The translations under genes were made by a program, and so were the position numbers. Below, piece after piece: positions 48,023 to 59,477 of a stretch of DNA of 64,000 bases. The notes below the pieces were generated by a model. That model was not told the DNA's origin and did no database searches. It was given only the letters and a program-made list of their open reading frames with translations. How positions within the stretch are numbered: the first letter of the stretch is position 1; every line of letters starts with the position of its first letter. The DNA comes from Liolophura sinensis (lineage: Eukaryota > Mollusca > Polyplacophora > Chitonida > Chitonidae): the NCBI RefSeq assembly GCF_032854445.1, contig NC_088304.1, positions 28,467,732-28,531,731 of the forward strand, in the 5' to 3' direction.

Positions 48023-48767
48023 CTGAAACAAAAAAGAAAGAAAGAGAGAAATTGCCCCGTGCCACTTTATGTTCTAAAGATACACATATATAGAAGTAGA
48101 ATCTGGATGTTTCAAACACCCTCACTGTATGTAACAGCTTAACACCAATTCATTGTTCAAAGAATATCACCGATTTTAATGAACAAACTTGAACCGTGGT
48201 ACAGCAGTTGAACAAGACTTGAACCCGCAAATAGTTGTGATCACATATAGCTCGGGAACATACAATTGACTGCAAAGAAAACAAACATAAATCTGCATAA
48301 GATGCCTTCACTTAGTACGCACTTTTGATATATGCCATAGAATGTAGGCGCCAGGCCGTCGTTACTGTTAACTGTACTTACTGTATAAAACTGATCACAT
48401 TTACGATATATTGTAGTTGCAGTGCGATCTTTGGCGGAAAAGAACAGAGTTAATGAAACAATTAATTTCAATGAACATAGTTGTCTGTCGCGTGCAAATA
48501 TCACAGGCGAGGAGAGAACATATCTTTACGAAACATACCGAATGTCAGTGCATTTGAAATACCCTTTTGTATACCATTACACCGCTTTCATAACGTCAAC
48601 AAATCGACCACATGTTGTCTGTCAGTGTCAAAGTTCACATCGCTGCAACACCATCCCGGGTGATGTAAAACCATAAAAGCGAAACAACGAACTTTCATTG
48701 CACGTTATGATATATGAACACATTAACGTATAATTCAGAGCCAACAAATGTTCTTTGGTCTTTACAC
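47989..48767 (-). repeat. 3' LTR of BEL element 1
   Basis: Matches 55069-55828 with small indels (for example extra bases at about 48080 and 48330). It ends TTTACA on the + strand, that is, starts TGTAAAG in element orientation. The first roughly 33 bases also match array LINE sequence, so the true outer end may lie at about 48008-48023. An 84-codon + strand frame in both LTRs (48422-48676, 55483-55737) is treated as chance. Confidence 0.8.
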
Positions 48768-48875
48768 ACCGGCCCCCAATTGTGTCAGTTTTGGGGCACA
48801 ATTACACAGTCTTGCCATTAAAGGCCAATTAAACACAAAAATCCACAGAATGTCAGAATGTTAGTTCGAGGAAGT

Positions 48876-49813
48876 TTAGGTATCGTCCATCTCAAGAACT
48901 AAGCACAACTTGTCAACTGGACGTCGCAGAGTTCCTGCCTTGGTTCTCAGTTCCACACTCCTTACGAACCCCTTCTGATCCTGGACGACATTAAGAACAC
49001 GTCCAAGGTTCCACGAGTTCCTCGGGGAATCCTCGACAATCAGAACCACGTCATTGACACGAACATTTCGCAGTGGCGCGTTCCACTTTTGTCTTTCCTG
49101 TAACAATGGTAAGTATTCCTTCACCCAGCGTTTCCAGAATACATCTGCACAGTACTGAACCTGACGCCACTTACGTCGAACAAAACTGTCTTTCTTGTCA
49201 AAGATCCCTGGAGGCTTCTGTTCTCCTGGTCTAAGCACCAACAAGTGATTTGGTGTCAGAGCGTCAATGTCACTTGGATTACTAGAGGTTACACTGATAG
49301 GTCTGCTGTGCAGGATTACTTCGATCTCACAAAACTGGGCCTGAAGACCTTCGTCGTTCATCTTGATTGTCTGCTGATGCAGCAAAGAATAAAGCACTTT
49401 CCTCACACAACGGATAATTCTCTCCCAAACACCTCTGAAGTGGGAGCTTGCAGGAGGGTTGAATTCCCAGTGAATACCTTTCTGAGCCAAAGTTTTCCCA
49501 ATTTTACTTTGGTTCCACTTGATGATTTCTTCTCGGAGTTCCCGTTCGGATCCTACGAGGTTACTGCCATTGTCAGATCTCATGACCTTAACGGGTCCTC
49601 TTCCTGAAAGAACCTCCGGACTGCATTAATACAGGAGTCTGTATCCAATGAATGAGCAACTTTCAGATGGACTGCTCGCACTGCCAGACAAGTGAAAATC
49701 ACTCCATATCGCTTATGAATGCTTCGTCCTTGTTTGGTCTGGAATGGGTCAACTCCTACTTGGGAAAATGGAGGATGACCAGCAGATACCCTGTCACGGG
49801 GAAGATCCACCAT
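48876..49813 (-). pseudogene. Integrase of BEL element 1
   Basis: Joins element DNA to the host genome. The catalytic core is split by a frameshift at about 49580. The 5' part (49580-49813) has VGVDPFQTKQG with the first Asp. The 3' part (48876-49583) has RSDNGSNLVG with the second Asp and GVWERIIRCVRKVL with the Glu, so the full DDE triad is visible. The BEL-type C-terminal domain follows (RVNDVVLIVEDSPRNSWNLG, then RRPVDKLCLVLE). A stop near 49830 separates it from the zinc-binding region. Confidence 0.85.
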
Positions 49814-50505
49814 TTTTTGTTGGCATAGTCAACCTTGGTACTTGCGAAACACAACACATTTAGAAACTAGTCTCTTGATCAGAGACCAAGGATCGAATAC
49901 TTTCGTCGGAGCGAGGTGAGTATGGCATTCTTTCCAAGATGTCCAACTGTCTCGTGTGTGTGCCGCACAAGGAGCTGAGACACAAGAGAGGACTTCGCTA
50001 ACAGAAGCGGATGCTTTTCCTTGTAGGGAATGATGGCGCGCCTCAACCGTTCGCCAACTCTAAGAAACTGTTCCTCCACGAACGGGTCCATCTTGTACGT
50101 GGCACTGGACTTCTTGATTATTGCGTGATCTTTTTGTGGATCAGCTTGTAGGGCTGTCATCTCTTCGGAGAAACTCTGCCGCTGGATATACTTGATAATG
50201 GCGTTCTCTGCCTTTTTTAGAATATCTGATAAAAGGTTTTCTTTGATGCCGTCTTTGGAAGCTGACAACATGGTCATCTTTAAGGCATTCAACTCACCAT
50301 CGATAAATTCCTGCTTTGTAACAGGATCGGTCTCTTTGAGGCGAGCTTCTTTCTTAATGTCCTTGCGCAATTGCACAATGCGTTGCAAGTTTTTGATGGC
50401 AACGAGAATCCAGCCCACTGTTGCTTTTAGTTTCGGCCATGAGGAAAAATAATTCAGAAGTCTGTCCATCGTAGCGTATTTATGATCAGACACTGTCGCC
50501 ATCAC
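49814..50505 (-). pseudogene. BEL linker and integrase zinc-binding region
   Basis: The frame 49879-50505 begins MMATVSDHKYATMDRLLNYF, the usual BEL linker after RNase H, and ends with the His pair of the integrase zinc domain (VRHTHETVGHLGKNAIL). The Cys pair just downstream is damaged: it reads KCVVFRKYQG, with Phe where the second Cys belongs, followed by a stop. Confidence 0.75.
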
Positions 50506-50617
50506 ATGTTTTTATTACCTCTGGATCTGTGGATGAGAGTGCTAGCTGTAGTTCTTGACACTGATGCCATTCATGTTCTCCTTTCCATAGGAATGTGGGT
50601 CCAATCAGGTTTCACTT

Positions 50618-50938
50618 TCAATGAACTTTGCCAGGTTTGACCCTCTTGAAGCAGTCTGCTGGATTGTTCTTGGAATCCACATAGCCCCACTGGCTTAAGT
50701 CGGACGCTTCTCTATTGAGTGTCACTCTATTGGCCACACATACATGAAAGCGACTTTTCTCGTTGGCGATGTAGCGAAGTACAGACATGCTATCTGTCCA
50801 ATGAAATACCTTGTTCACTGCATACTGCAGCTCTTTCAGGACCATGTGATTAACACGAACTGATAATGTGGCAGCAGTCAGTTCCATACGAGGAATTGTG
50901 ACAGTCTTTAATAGAGCAACCTTTGATTTGCCCATCAA
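50618..50938 (-). pseudogene. RNase H of BEL element 1
   Basis: About 100 codons carry the BEL-type RNase H pattern: PRMELTAATLSVRV with its Glu and FHWTDSMSVLRYIANE with its Asp, ending VDSKNNPADCFKR. The stretch 50939-51124 just upstream (minus strand) should hold the first strand but is frameshifted. Confidence 0.75.
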
Positions 50939-51124
50939 CAGAGTGCAGTGCCCCTTGCTCTAAACGTTGGTCAAGCGAAGATGCAATGCCGTACCATATC
51001 CAATGTCACTGGCGTCGGAAAAGTTGTGGACTTGGCAGTAAGCCACTGGACCAAAGTTTTCCGGTTTGTAACATCTCGGCAGTGTCAAACTTTTTAAGTA
51101 TGGCAACTCACTTAGCCATCGGTT

Positions 51125-51337
51125 TCATTTTTGTAAGCTGGCACCATAGAGTTCTTTGTCCCAGTCAAGATGCTGACGGCAAAAGTCCCGTAGGATTTGT
51201 CTTGCTGTAAGCACAAATGGAGCTGCTAGAGGATCGTAGACAGAACTCACTACAGACAACATCTGTCGTCTAGTAAGACAACGATTACCACTCACAATCC
51301 TGAATCCAAGATGGTCGGTCTCCATACACCAGAACAC
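51125..51337 (-). pseudogene. RT connection segment of BEL element 1
   Basis: Seventy codons with the BEL-specific string LTRRQMLSVVSSVYDPL and AAPFVLTARQILRDFC, which joins RT thumb to RNase H. It is separated from RT by a frameshift near 51370. Confidence 0.75.
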
Positions 51338-51376
51338 ACCAAGAGCTCTTTCGGTTGGAAGGCTGTCCTTAAAATT

Positions 51377-52321
51377 TTAAAAGTCCAGCAATTTTACTTC
51401 TTTAGCTCTGTCAGCAATGAGCACTGATTCCTGAACCTGTGGGCTGTTAATCACCCATTTAGTCAAGTTGAACCCTGCCATAGAACACATCTCACTTGTC
51501 TTGTTGATCAGGTGAATGACTATCTCTTCCGTCTCAACAGAAGTCAAACACTCTTCCACATAGAAATTTTTCATGGCTGTTTCAGCAATTACTGCTTCAA
51601 ATGTTGAGCCGTTGTCAATAGCTGTTTGTCGTAAGGCTGCATTAGCACAGCTTGGCGAAGATACAGCGCCAAATAAGTGGACAACCATCTTGTAGATCTG
51701 TGGTTGTAGAAATGTATCTCCATTCGACCACCACAGAAATCTTTGAAGATCTTGATCTTCTTTAGGAACTTTAACCTGGTGGAACATGGCTTCGATATCG
51801 CCTATAATGGCGATGCGTTCTTTGCGAAATCTTAGAAGAACACCAATCAGACTATTTGTCAAGTCTGACCCCTGGAGTAGAAAGCTGTTCAATGAAATAC
51901 CGTCGAAAACTGCTGAACAGTCAAACACCACCCTAATCTTGTCAGGCTTCTTCGGGTGATAAACACCGTGGTGTGGCAGGTAGCACACTCGGTCATCTTG
52001 ACGATCAATCTCATTTTGTTCTACCTTTTGGGCATAGCCTTTATCAATCATGGATGACATAAAGCTTTTGTAGTCTTCTTGCAACTTCTTGTTACGTTTC
52101 ATCTTCTTCTCAAGATTGCTCAGCCGCTGTAGTGCTTGACAATGATTATCTGGAAGCCGAACCTTGTCTTCTTTAAGAGGCAGACTTATTTGGTAATGTC
52201 CTTTATCCAAGGTCATGGATATTTCCACCTTTTGCAGAGACTGTTTATCTTCGACTGAGTTTTCCTTCTTATCGTCTATCATCTTCTCAGGAAAGTCCCG
52301 GTTAATGGAATGTCTGACCAA
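51377..52321 (-). pseudogene. Reverse transcriptase of BEL element 1 (YVEE)
   Basis: 314 codons, RNA-dependent DNA polymerase. Markers in order: KIRVVFDCSAVFDGISLNS, LLQGSDLTNSLIGVL, AIIGDIEAMFHQVKVP (first catalytic Asp), then FGAVSSPSCANAAL. The catalytic box reads NFYVEECLTSVE (minus strand near 51565): both Asp residues of the usual YVDD are Glu. The N-terminal roughly 90 codons are a Lys/Glu-rich linker. The frame ends at 51377, short of the thumb, which continues in another frame. Confidence 0.85.
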
Positions 52322-52338
52322 TTGTCTAACTGATCTAG

Positions 52339-53064
52339 CTACTCGGATTCTCGATTAGCTATGATGGCAGCTCTGTTTACAGTCTGGCTATAGTGATTCG
52401 TCGTGTCAGCGTTTTCTTGGTTGTTACAAATCACATTCCACAGTATCCACTCAGGTCGTGATTTGGTGGCATGTGGACTGCCACTAGGGCCAGTCCTGAC
52501 ATCAAATGGAGTATATACGTCAGGTACATTATTACCATTGAGGAATCCCACATTAGCATTAATCTTTGGGATGGGCAGGTCTCTCAAGTGCGACCATGCA
52601 GATACGTCTTTGTGAGTAGGGATATGCTCTTTAGACACTGAGATCTTATCTTTGGTGTAAACCTTGGGAAGTTCGATTGCAGTGTTCAGCTGAAGGTCAG
52701 ATATCTGCACGCCACTAACTGCATGAGTTCCCATGGAGTGGGGAGTACCCATTGTGTCAAGAGTAATGTTCATTTTTCTCCCACTGCCGCCGGTTTGTTG
52801 CATCAAACTTTCAGTGCAAAAGGACACACTGCTGCCTGGGTCAAGAAACGCATACGTATTCACTACCTTGGAGCCGTTCTTCACCTTGGCATTAACTGGT
52901 ATAATGGCCGTTCTATAAGAGCGATCACCGGCCCCCATATACGTACCCAGACTTTTAGGAAGGGTTACAAATGCACTTGGGCCTTTAACTTCCGGGGATG
53001 CTGCAGTGTCTGGTTTTGAACTTTGTCCTCTACATGACATATAGTGGGATGGTCTCGTTGACAT
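52339..53064 (-). pseudogene. Aspartic protease of BEL element 1
   Basis: Retropepsin of the BEL (A17-like) type. The catalytic motif YAFLDPGSSVSFC lies near 52840, followed by MQQTGGSGRKMNITLDTMG. About 35 codons at its start overlap the end of the gag frame in a different phase, marking a frameshift at about 53000-53060. It ends at a stop just before RT, also out of phase. Confidence 0.8.
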
Positions 53065-54320
53065 ATGCCACAGGTAGCTTTGCGGCGACAGCCTTTCCTT
53101 TGATGTCCTTTAATTAAATATCCAAAGCACAAACCCTTAGTTTTCAGAAAATTAATTCTGTCTTGATATGAAAGTGCTTTTATCTTCTGGCAATTTTCCA
53201 AAGAATGACTGTCATGACGACAGTACAAACATGGCTTGGAAAGAGGGTTGCCGCTTGGTTCAGGCCTTTCTTCGTTTTTTGTACCATGAAGTTGACAACT
53301 CCCACTCTCCAGGCAAGCAGACGTCTTATCTTGTTTGTCCTGGTTTTCATCCGTAATCTTGGTGTGGAATGTACCCCTAGGTCGGTTACTCTTTCCGTTT
53401 TGTGGTTTTCCGGTAGGCTTAATTTCGCATTTCATGGCTTCTCGGCCGTATGTTGGGTCATTAGCTTTTCTTGCTTCTTGCTTGACAAACTGCACCAGCT
53501 GATCAAACTGTACCACCTGTTTTCTTGCCTTTGTTTGGTCCACGATGTTTCGCCATTTGTCGTGGTAATATATGGGAAGCTTGGCCACCAACTGTTTCAA
53601 GTTTGCCGAGTACTCAAGAATTCTGACAGCTTCAATGCTCTTAACAGCGTTTTGGCATTCTGTCAGAAAAATACAAAAGTCATCCAGAGCTTTGGGATTA
53701 TCAGGTTTGATGTGTGGCCAGTTTATGGCCTTGTTAATGTATACATTGGCAATAACTTCTTGATCGCCATATTCTTCTAGTTCTTGTACGGTTGCCTTGT
53801 ACCCAGTCTGGGCAGGTAAATAGCTGAAACCACTGACTACTCTGTTAGCTTCACCAGTGGTAAATTGCTCAAGATAACTCATACGTTCACGGTCATCTTC
53901 CGAGTGAATGATAACCTTGGTGGTGAAGTGGCGAATGAATCGTCTACACTGTAGTGGGTGTCCACTAAACTTTGAAATTTCTGCTGTAGGTTTCTTTATC
54001 TGACGAACCATTGACAGAACTAAATCATGGTTGGGTAAAAAGGCAGTGTTATGCATTTGTCTGTCATACTGAGTTGATGTGACGGGAGTGTCAAATATGC
54101 CCATGTTTTCTTGCCTGCCTTGGGAAATATTTGGTCTTTTTGCATATGCGATATGTTTTGGAATTTCTGGGATATATGGCAGCGCATCAGGGTTAAGTAT
54201 GTATTTGACTTCAGTTTCACCAGATATACCGTGTTCGTCAATAACATTGGCTGGTTTTGCTTTGGCAGAAACAAAACTTTTCACTGGTAGTGGTGAATCA
54301 AAATTCAACTCTTTTCTCAA
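52965..54320 (-). pseudogene. Gag (capsid and zinc knuckles) of BEL element 1
   Basis: 451 codons. The central part resembles the gag domain common in BEL elements: ISKFSGHPLQCRRFIRHFTT, DRERMSYLEQFTTGEANRVV, then KAINWPHIKPDN and VAKLPIYYHDKWR. The C-terminal quarter has Cys/His clusters CLYCRHDSHSLENC and CRRKATCGICQRDHPTICH, which would bind RNA. The frame opens after a frameshift at about 54330-54430. Confidence 0.8.
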
Positions 54321-54429
54321 CTCTTGTTGATCGAACTCATCAAGCGCCTTTGACTTGGTTCATTAACAGCCATCTCTATGCTTAAATTTAACTCTTCTTG
54401 CTCGAGATGTAGTTTCACCCTTTGAATTT

Positions 54430-55008
54430 TTAGTTATTGTTTTCTTTTGAGTGTAGACGTTCTGCCCAGTAATTCAGCTTTTCTTTGAGTTTAGCCGATG
54501 ACAATGAGCTGGCAACTTTGGAAACGGATTGCTGACCAGTTTGAGAGGCGCTGTCTTCAGGCTGTGAATGTCTGGACACTGAATATGTTTGAGCATTGTC
54601 TCTAAACCAACCCTCAACACTTGTTTTAAAACTTTTCATAACACCAAATTCTCTGTCAAACAGCTTCCTTTCATGTACATCTGCTTCAGAGAACATATCT
54701 GAGTATTCATCACATACTCTATATAACTGGGAGTATGTATTTAGCCATTCACCATATTGTTCTTTTAATACTTGTGGTGATGTGGCTTGGGGCATTAATT
54801 TGTTTATTACTTTGCGTTTATCTTGCAACTGACTGAAAACACCTAATATTACCCCTTCTTTCTTTTCTCTCTAAAATAATAAACCCTTCTGTGTTGGTTT
54901 GCTTGGGCAAGCGCCAGTCCTAATAGCTGTGTCTTTCACGTCCCCCTCGTGTGGAGCCTCATCCTCGAATGTCGCAGCCTGTGTACGTCTAGGCAGAGCT
55001 GAATCCAT
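54430..55008 (-). pseudogene. N-terminal gag of BEL element 1
   Basis: The likely polyprotein start is MDSALPRRTQAATFEDEAPH at 55008, 61 bases inside the 5' LTR. The frame meets a TAG codon at 54871-54873 after 45 codons and then stays open to 54430 (QLQDKRKVINKLMPQ, EVDVHERK-like helix ADVHERKLFDREFGVM). It is helical and charged, as usual for this region. The stop means even the first protein cannot be made whole. Confidence 0.75.
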
Positions 55009-55068
55009 AATTTATTTTAAATGCGATGCTCTAAATCGTCCGTGATCAAAGAGTGTCAATGATCAAAA

Positions 55069-55828
55069 ACGTATTCGTCAACCAGTTGTCAACAAAAATA
55101 TACGGAAACAAAAAAAGAAAGAAAGAGAGAAATTCCCCGAGCCACTTTATGTTCTAAACATAACTAGAATCTGGATGTTTCAAACACCCCCACTATATGT
55201 AACAGTTTAACGCCAACTCGTTGTTCAAAGAATATCACCGATTTTAATGAACAAGCTTGAACCGTGGCACAGCAGTTGAACAAGACTTGAACCCGCATAT
55301 AGTTGTGATCACATATAGCTCGGAAGCATACAATTGACTGCAAAGAAAACAAACATAAATCTGCATAAGATGCCTTCACTTAGTGCGCACTTTTGATGTA
55401 GAATGTAGGCGCCAGGCCGTCGTTACTGTTAACTGTACTTACTGTATAAAACTGATCACATTTACGATATGTTGTAGTTGCAGTGCGATCTTTGGCGGAA
55501 AAGAACAGAGTTAATGAAACAATTAATTTCAATGAACACAGTTGTCTGTCGCGTGCAAATATCACGGGCGAGGAGAGAACATATCTTTACGAAACATACA
55601 GAATGTCAGTGCATTTGAAATACCCTTTTGTATACCATTACACCGCTTTCATAATGTCAACAAATCGACCACATGTTGTCTGTCAGTGTCAAAGTTCACA
55701 TCGCCGCAACACCATCCCGGGTGATGTAAAACCATAAAAGCGAAACAACGGACTTTCATTGCACGTTATAATACATGAACACATTAACGCATAATTCAGA
55801 GCCAACAAGTGTTCTTTGGCCTTTACAC
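55069..55828 (-). repeat. 5' LTR of BEL element 1
   Basis: Partner of 47989-48767. Its inner (left) edge begins acgtattcgtcaaccagttg, which is also found outside the other LTR and resembles array LINE sequence. No convincing TGG primer-binding site is visible beside it at 55040-55068. Confidence 0.8.
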
Positions 55829-55946
55829 CCACCATTTCCAACATTTCCAAAAATGTAGAGGAATGAAAGCTGAGAAAAAGTTGACGGAAATGCCAGGGCC
55901 TCATGTTGCTTAGTTTGTCTTTGTTACGCCTGTTCAGTGGTTCAGA

Positions 55947-56749
55947 CTGCGGAAGAGTGAAAAACAAAGACACATTATGGAGCTGGTTTTCTCATTTACT
56001 ACACAAGATGGCAGATGCAACAACAACGCCGCCATACACTTCACTCTTACAGAAAATTATTGTTCACAGAATTATGTGACATGACACAAAGAACAACTGC
56101 CAGTTTCTAATAACCTGCATATGGTATTTCCTAATGCGCAAGTAATCTTGGTTTGTTGTCCAGGGTATTGCCAGTTGTTGTAACCTTATCATGCACATTA
56201 CTTAATACTCTGCAACATGTGTAAGTGTTCACAATAGAAAACAACACGCTTTTATGTTTTGCCTACAGTTGTGCGTCGACAAAGTGTTTTATATGTAACT
56301 CACTAAAGAATTAATGCAACGACGAGAGAACGAGAAATGAAACCTATACAGTCCGAACAATAACACTAATTCACTAATTAAATACAATGAACAATGTTCA
56401 CTCAGTAACCATATGGTCAAACAAGATCTTACGTCAGTTATTTAGACAAAATAACGCTATGCACCTACACCTACAAACGGAATGCAGTACAGCATTCATT
56501 TTGAACATCACCATTTTTTGTTTATTTTATCAGTTATCATGACTAGACAATTTACCGTTTTATCTCTCACGTACATATGGCAATCTACCATCACACAGAA
56601 ACGGTGTCTCTTAAACGATAACATGATCTTCTACCTATTGTGCACGTATTACTTTCTACATACCTGTGGAAGAGTGAAAAACAAAGACAGATTATGGAGC
56701 TGGTTTTCTCATTTACTACTCAAGATGGCAGACGCAACAACAAAGCCGC
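55947..56749. repeat. 86-bp direct repeats enclosing 631 bp
   Basis: 55947-56032 and 56664-56749 are near-identical without indels, running from gaagagtgaaaaacaaagac to aagatggcaga and gccgc. The enclosed 631 bases have no coding capacity that I recognise. The pair could be a tandem duplication with deletion or the ends of a small element. Confidence 0.7.
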
Positions 56750-57029
56750 GTCATAGGGTACATACCCGCTCCAAGACTGTAGACACGAGTTATCCCCCTT
56801 GTAACATCAACTCTGGTGTTACAGAAACACACAAACAAACAAGAAAAACGAAACAGCGCCTCAACACAGAGTTACACGTCCACTATCTTACAACTTCGTG
56901 TAGAAGATTACTCAGTGACCATTATGCTCCCATATCGCATTCAAAACAGCAAGGCAACGTTGTTTCATTGACTGCCTAACACACGTGGAGACAACATTAT
57001 GCAGCCTGAGTTATTACTGTATCAATATG

Positions 57030-57390
57030 GCGCCAAGCTCTTGAACATCCTGGGGTCAACGCCTCAGGGAAGGAAAACTTTTCCTAAAGCATCCCATACG
57101 TGTTCCGTGGGTTTAAGGTGAGTCCTGTGGATTGAGACTATGACGCCAATACGCGCATTTGCTGGGAATCTCGAGTCAAAACCTCTGTTTGTGATGTGGC
57201 CATGTCTTGTTGTTCAACGTAGCCATTCATTACGGTTTACCTGTGTCAGAATCTGAAACCTTTGAAGCTCACGCGCCCTCGGGTTTTCAATTTTCCCTCT
57301 ACTGTCTCTCTTGACATGTAACCACGACCATCCGCAAGCTGCTGCCAGACCATCCAACGTGAATTAAATCAGTACTTAAATCCTGTAGCA
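57030..57390 (-). mobile_element. Possible Tc1-like transposase remnant
   Basis: On the minus strand PTEHVWDALGK can be read near 57100, which matches the conserved end of Tc1-like transposases (P-E-x-x-W-D). The rest is frameshifted and no inverted repeats were found. Confidence 0.4.
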
Positions 57391-57476
57391 TTGTCATTTA
57401 TAAGTTGTCAATATTCAAAATAAATATCTCATTTGGGGTTTGAATATAGTTTAGGGTTACGCTACAACATAATATT

Positions 57477-57540
57477 GGGGGTCTCCGTTGCCGAGGTGTT
57501 TAGCATGCCGGCGTGTAAACATGACCGTGGAGCCTTTCGC
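57477..57540 (+). other. tRNA-like (SINE head?) stretch
   Basis: gtctccgttgccgaggtgtt resembles the 5' end and A box of a class II tRNA or a tRNA-derived SINE. No complete cloverleaf or B box was found, so no tRNA gene is called. Confidence 0.3.
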
Positions 57541-57571
57541 CATTTTGGTCAAGTTTGTTTGATATAAACAA

Positions 57572-57829
57572 AAATACCGCATAATGCCAGTGAACTTCCT
57601 TCTTTTACGCTTGGATCTTTATTAATAAATCACTTGAAGGGTTGTTCAACAGCCAAAACACATCCAATCATTATTTTTAATCTTCTAAATATACATTAAA
57701 TACACAAACACAATCGTATAAATATTGTTTTTTTTAATACTTTGTATACTTCAGCTTTTAGCTAAACCACACTTTGTAAATGACACTTTGTGACCGTAAG
57801 TTACATATTAATTTATCACACCATATAAA
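57572..57829 (-). repeat. 3' LTR of BEL element 2
   Basis: Shares aaataccgcataatgc, gaagggttgttc, aacacaatcgtataaatatt and ttatcacaccatataaa with 63086-63327, with many substitutions and indels between. Exact ends are uncertain. Confidence 0.65.
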
Positions 57830-58249
57830 TGTAGGTTCTTACAAATGTCTGTACCGTAAAAAGGTTTCATTTTAGCATCAACTTACTCAAATTACTAAAA
57901 CATTGCGACACTACATTTATCACGTGTTCGTTGGAAACAAAGAACTTTTAGTCGTTTAAATTGATAAACATAAATAAAATCCTATTTCCATAGTCATATC
58001 TGACTAAGAGTGAATCCGTCGGCATTATATCTGAACCTGAGAAGTAGTCTAAAATGCTGCACAATGCAGCATTATAGCGCTTTAGAATCTATGAAACATC
58101 ACCCTTCCCCAATACCGGCCATGCGTATTCTGACTAACAGCAGGCACCCCACTGACCAGCACGAAAACGAACACGTGAAGGGGAGACAACCACTGCTGAG
58201 ATAACTCCCCATTAAACAAACTGTACAATTATAAAAAATGTCTACACCA
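57830..58249. other. Untranslated 3' part of BEL element 2
   Basis: AT-rich; no gene was recognised. It lies between the LTR repeat and the end of the integrase. Confidence 0.45.
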
Positions 58250-59477
58250 CTACGCATTATCTGGTGCTGCTTCCAGAATAACCCAACATTTCTGGACTGA
58301 TCTTTTAAACTCCACACTAGCAGATTTCATCTCTACATTTCTAATTATCCCATTCTGTCCGGGATAAACCTCTACTACCCATGGCAAGCTCCACTAACCC
58401 CTTGTCAGATTGAAATCAACTACAACAACATCTACTTGCAACTGTCTGCCTATTTGTTGCCATTTCAGTCTTTGCATTAATGTAGGTAAATACTCCTTTA
58501 CCGTTTCCAAACGTTTCCAAAACTGAAACACTAAAGTCTGAATAAACACAAGACGCTTCCTTAAGTTCATTGTTCTTTCACTAAATGGGCTTTGAGGTAC
58601 TCCGCGGATGCGCGTCCTAGAACAAAATGATTAGGTGTTAAGGGCTGACGGTCATCTAGACTATTTGATGCAAATTCTAAAGGCGTACAATTTATCGAAC
58701 ACTCAGCTTCATCGAATACAGTAGAAAGTTCATTCCAGAGTAAAATTTGCTTACCGACAGCTACCTGTTTACCCCTTTTCACTCGTTTTATCAAGATTTC
58801 ATGAAATCTCCCCTGATAAGAGCTAACTGAAGTAATAAATTTCCACTGAATGTCATGCCCACAAGCAAACTCCTGCTTGCATTAAATGCTTTAATTCAGA
58901 CACTGCTCCACTAAAGGATGTACCATTATCAGAAATAATCGTCTGAGGCCACCAATGACGGGATGCAAATCTTTTCAGGGCAAACATGAATGTCTCAGTA
59001 GAACAGGCATCCACAAGTTCTAAATGAGTAGCCCTACTAGTTGCACAAGTAAAATTAACACCCCACGATTTCCTAGTTTTGTTTCGTCCATACTTCATCA
59101 AAAACATCCAAATAAACCTACGCCCGGTGAGAATGGTTGTAACCTATCAGACGGTAAATCAGGCATACGTGTATTATGTGGTCTTTGGTGCAACTTTCGG
59201 CACACAACACGTTTGTTTACAACAGTTTTAGAAAGTTTTCCTCTACCAGCTATCCACACTTTGCGTCCAGAGTTACATAACGTTCTTTCTGCAAACCCCT
59301 GACCAGACTTACTATTAAAGTCTCTGGTGGGCAAACTGGGTATGTGACGATCCCTAGGAAACAAGGGACATCATAGGACAAATCAGACAAATCAGACCAT
59401 TTAAGCCTACCTCCTACACGGTCATGACATTGCAAAAATGGACTAAGATCGGAAAATCTTTTCTCCCTATCGACCAA
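58250..59477 (-). pseudogene. Integrase of BEL element 2
   Basis: Minus-strand fragments in order: zinc-region lead-in LSPFLQCHDRVGGRLKWSDL (59250-59477); core MKYGRNKTRKSWGVNFTC and IISDNGTSFSGAVSEL, with the second catalytic Asp (58853-59107); then LTPNHFVLGRASAEYL (58567-58794). In broken frames down to about 58270 lies a BEL C-terminal domain (WVVEVYPGQNGIIRN). The Cys of GKVW-type linkers cannot be assessed. At least four frame changes. It could not catalyse integration. Confidence 0.75.

Larger units (their letters stand above)
47989..55828 (-). mobile_element. BEL/Pao LTR retrotransposon, nearly complete
   Basis: LTR-like repeats at 47989-48767 and 55069-55828 enclose a minus-strand internal region in canonical BEL order: gag (55008 to about 53000), protease (about 52340-53060), RT (51377-52321), RNase H (50618-50938), zinc/linker (49860-50505) and integrase (48876-49813). 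A G-rich tract (GGGGGCCGG on the minus strand, about 48769) is a plausible polypurine tract. At least six frameshifts or stops break the polyprotein. The two LTRs differ by several indels and substitutions, so the insertion is not recent. Confidence 0.85.
55829..57571. other. Spacer between the two BEL elements
   Basis: It holds an 86-bp direct repeat pair (55947 and 56664), a transposase-like remnant near 57030-57390 and a tRNA-like stretch near 57480. A 165-codon + strand frame at 56482-56979 contains one repeat copy, has no recognisable domain and is probably chance. Otherwise nothing is seen. Confidence 0.5.

Noticed and set aside
48422-48676. 84-codon + strand frame, repeated at 55483-55737
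   Set aside because: It lies inside both LTRs, antisense to the element. Its conservation follows from LTR identity and no domain is visible.
56482-56979. 165-codon + strand frame
   Set aside because: It spans one copy of the 86-bp repeat, with biased composition and no recognisable domain or flanking splice or promoter signals.
57477-57540. tRNA gene
   Set aside because: A-box-like start only; no full cloverleaf or B box could be drawn. More likely a SINE remnant.
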